6,833 nt of DNA, from positions 1-6,833 of the forward strand of contig JAICPP010000175.1 in assembly GCA_025929805.1 (NCBI GenBank), read 5' to 3'. This DNA is from Gemmatimonadales bacterium (lineage in GTDB: Bacteria > Gemmatimonadota > Gemmatimonadetes > Gemmatimonadales > GWC2-71-9). The stretch's first letter is position 1; each line of letters opens with the position of its first letter. Both the position numbers and the translations under genes were made by a program. The notes beneath the pieces are model-generated. The model was not told the DNA's origin and searched no databases. It worked only from the letters and a program-made list of their open reading frames with translations. Below, one piece after another: positions 5,652-6,833 of the stretch.

Positions 5652-6833
5652 CTAGGCGCCGCGGGGTTCGGCCACCTGGCCATCGGCCAGCCAGCTTGCC
5701 ACCAACTCCGGCGTGGCCGCTCGGGCCGCAGGCAGGCGGGCGGGATCTCCGGCACCCGCAGATGCGAAATGAGGGCGACCGCCACCCTTGCCGCCGCTCA
5801 GTGCCGCGATGCGGTTTACCAGGTCGCCCGCTCTTCGGCCACCCTGCACCAGGTCGTCCGTCAAAGTGACGTGAATCGACCCGCGGCCGGCGGCACTGAA
5901 CAGAACCAGAATGCCGTTGCGCCGCCCCTCACGAAAGGCATCGGCCATTCGACCGAGCTCTGCTCGATCCTCCGAGGCCGTTTCCGCTACGGTGAGCTCG
6001 ATATCCGCCACCTTCGAAACATCAGCACGCAGCGTTTCACCGCGGCCGGCACGCAGGGTCTCCGCCAGGCGAGCTTCCAGCTTCTGGCGCTCCTCCAGCA
6101 GCTGTTCCACTCGTCGAACCACGTGCTCGGGTTGCGCCTTCAGCGTTTCCGCCAGCCGGCTCAGCCGCTGCTCCAGCTCACGCACCGCACGCAAAGCGCC
6201 CATACCGGTCACCGCCTCGATGCGGCGGACCCCGGCGGCCACCCCTGACTGTCCCGAAAACCGGAAGGTGCCGATCTGGCCTGTAGTCCGTACGTGAGTG
6301 CCACCGCACAGCTCGATGGACGGCCCCATCCGCACCACCCGGACCCGGTCCCCGTATTTCTCGGAGAAGAAGGCCATGGCGCCAAGGGCGAGCGCATCGG
6401 GGTAGGGCATCTCCCGAGTCTCTACGAGATGATTGGCGAGAAGCAGGTCGTTTACCTCTGCCTCGATGCCCTCCAGAGTGCCAGCATCAATCGGCCCATG
6501 ATGGGAGAAGTCGAAGCGCAGCCGCTCGGGCTCTACCAGAGAACCCTGCTGGCGCACATGAGTTCCCAGCCGCTTCCGCAGTACATAGTGAACGATGTGG
6601 GTGGCGCTGTGGTTGCGCTCGATATCATGACGCCGTGGCGCATCCACCGCCGCATGGAGCAACGTGGGCTCGAAGGTTTCGCCGAAGGCACCGCCCACGA
6701 CAGTTCCCTTGGGATCCTTATGCACCGTATCCACCGCGAGCGACCATCCCTCGCCCGCCACTGCTCCGGTGTCGCTCACCTGGCCACCCGACTCGACGTA
6801 GAAGGGATTTTCCCGCAGCACGAGCTCGACCCG
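5652..6833 (-). CDS. alaS: Alanyl-tRNA synthetase, C-terminal half (editing, coiled-coil and DHHA1 domains)
   Basis: The last 393 codons of alaS; the aminoacylation domain and start lie beyond the right edge. AlaS charges tRNA-Ala and hydrolyses mischarged Ser- and Gly-tRNA-Ala. The fragment begins RVELVLRENPFYVESGGQVS, the family's junction into the editing domain (E. coli has PFYAESGGQ). The editing-site zinc ligands are complete: H75 and H79 in NHSATHIVH and C176 and H180 in CGGTH (fragment numbering). GSLVEPERLRFDF (97-109) is also typical. A helical, charge-rich segment (about 215-265) forms the oligomerisation coiled coil. The C-terminal DHHA1 domain carries GGKGGGRPHFASAGAGDP, which binds the tRNA elbow. 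Nothing suggests a defect. The frame is open to the window edge, so the internal GTG at 6821 is not a start. The TAG stop lies 2 nt before the next gene. Confidence 0.98.
   Translation of the reverse strand, partial: RVELVLRENPFYVESGGQVSDTGAVAGEGWSLAVDTVHKDPKGTVVGGAFGETFEPTLLHAAVDAPRRHDIERNHSATHIVHYVLRKRLGTHVRQQGSLVEPERLRFDFSHHGPIDAGTLEGIEAEVNDLLLANHLVETREMPYPDALALGAMAFFSEKYGDRVRVVRMGPSIELCGGTHVRTTGQIGTFRFSGQSGVAAGVRRIEAVTGMGALRAVRELEQRLSRLAETLKAQPEHVVRRVEQLLEERQKLEARLAETLRAGRGETLRADVSKVADIELTVAETASEDRAELGRMADAFREGRRNGILVLFSAAGRGSIHVTLTDDLVQGGRRAGDLVNRIAALSGGKGGGRPHFASAGAGDPARLPAARAATPELVASWLADGQVAEPRGA

Noticed and set aside
5475..6248. Plus-strand open frame of 257 codons
   Set aside because: Antisense to the 98-aa gene and alaS, low-complexity and without recognisable motifs.

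Overview
The window is a GC-rich, densely packed bacterial chromosome segment in which every supported gene lies on the minus strand. Reading in the direction of transcription (from high to low coordinates), the order is: the 3' half of alaS, a 98-codon unknown gene, a PHP-type (CpsB/CapC-like) phosphatase, a GmhA-type SIS isomerase, a FabG-like short-chain dehydrogenase, a hairpin built from 7-bp repeats, an L-asparaginase-fold amidohydrolase, a class II CCA-adding enzyme (cca), a ZIP-family metal transporter, a 158-bp gap, and the 5' end of rarA. There are no mobile elements, CRISPR arrays, rRNA or tRNA genes. No stretch longer than 160 bp is without a gene.

The organism cannot be named from the sequence alone. 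The gene content, high GC, frequent GTG starts and near absence of Shine-Dalgarno motifs fit an environmental, Gram-negative-like bacterium such as a member of the Gemmatimonadota. That placement is inference, not proof. A GmhA homologue would fit a cell envelope with heptose-containing glycans.

Layout: from alaS to the dehydrogenase (about 6833 to 3277) neighbouring genes are separated by 2 nt or overlap by 4 nt (GTGA or ATGA), so they are almost certainly co-transcribed and translationally coupled. The 86-bp gap at 3191-3276 is almost filled by a long, nearly perfect inverted repeat made of heptamers (GTGAACG/GTAAACG). Downstream, asparaginase, cca and the ZIP gene form a second tight group, with a 1-nt gap followed by a GTGA overlap. 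rarA follows after a short intergenic region and may have its own promoter.

Functionally the window joins tRNA charging and quality control (AlaS with its editing site) and tRNA 3'-end synthesis (CCA enzyme) to a small surface-polysaccharide-like module (phosphatase, sedoheptulose-7-phosphate isomerase, dehydrogenase) and to metal uptake. Most of it is ordinary housekeeping. The items most worth a second look are the heptamer hairpin, the unknown 98-aa protein between alaS and the phosphatase, and the altered substrate pocket of the asparaginase homologue.
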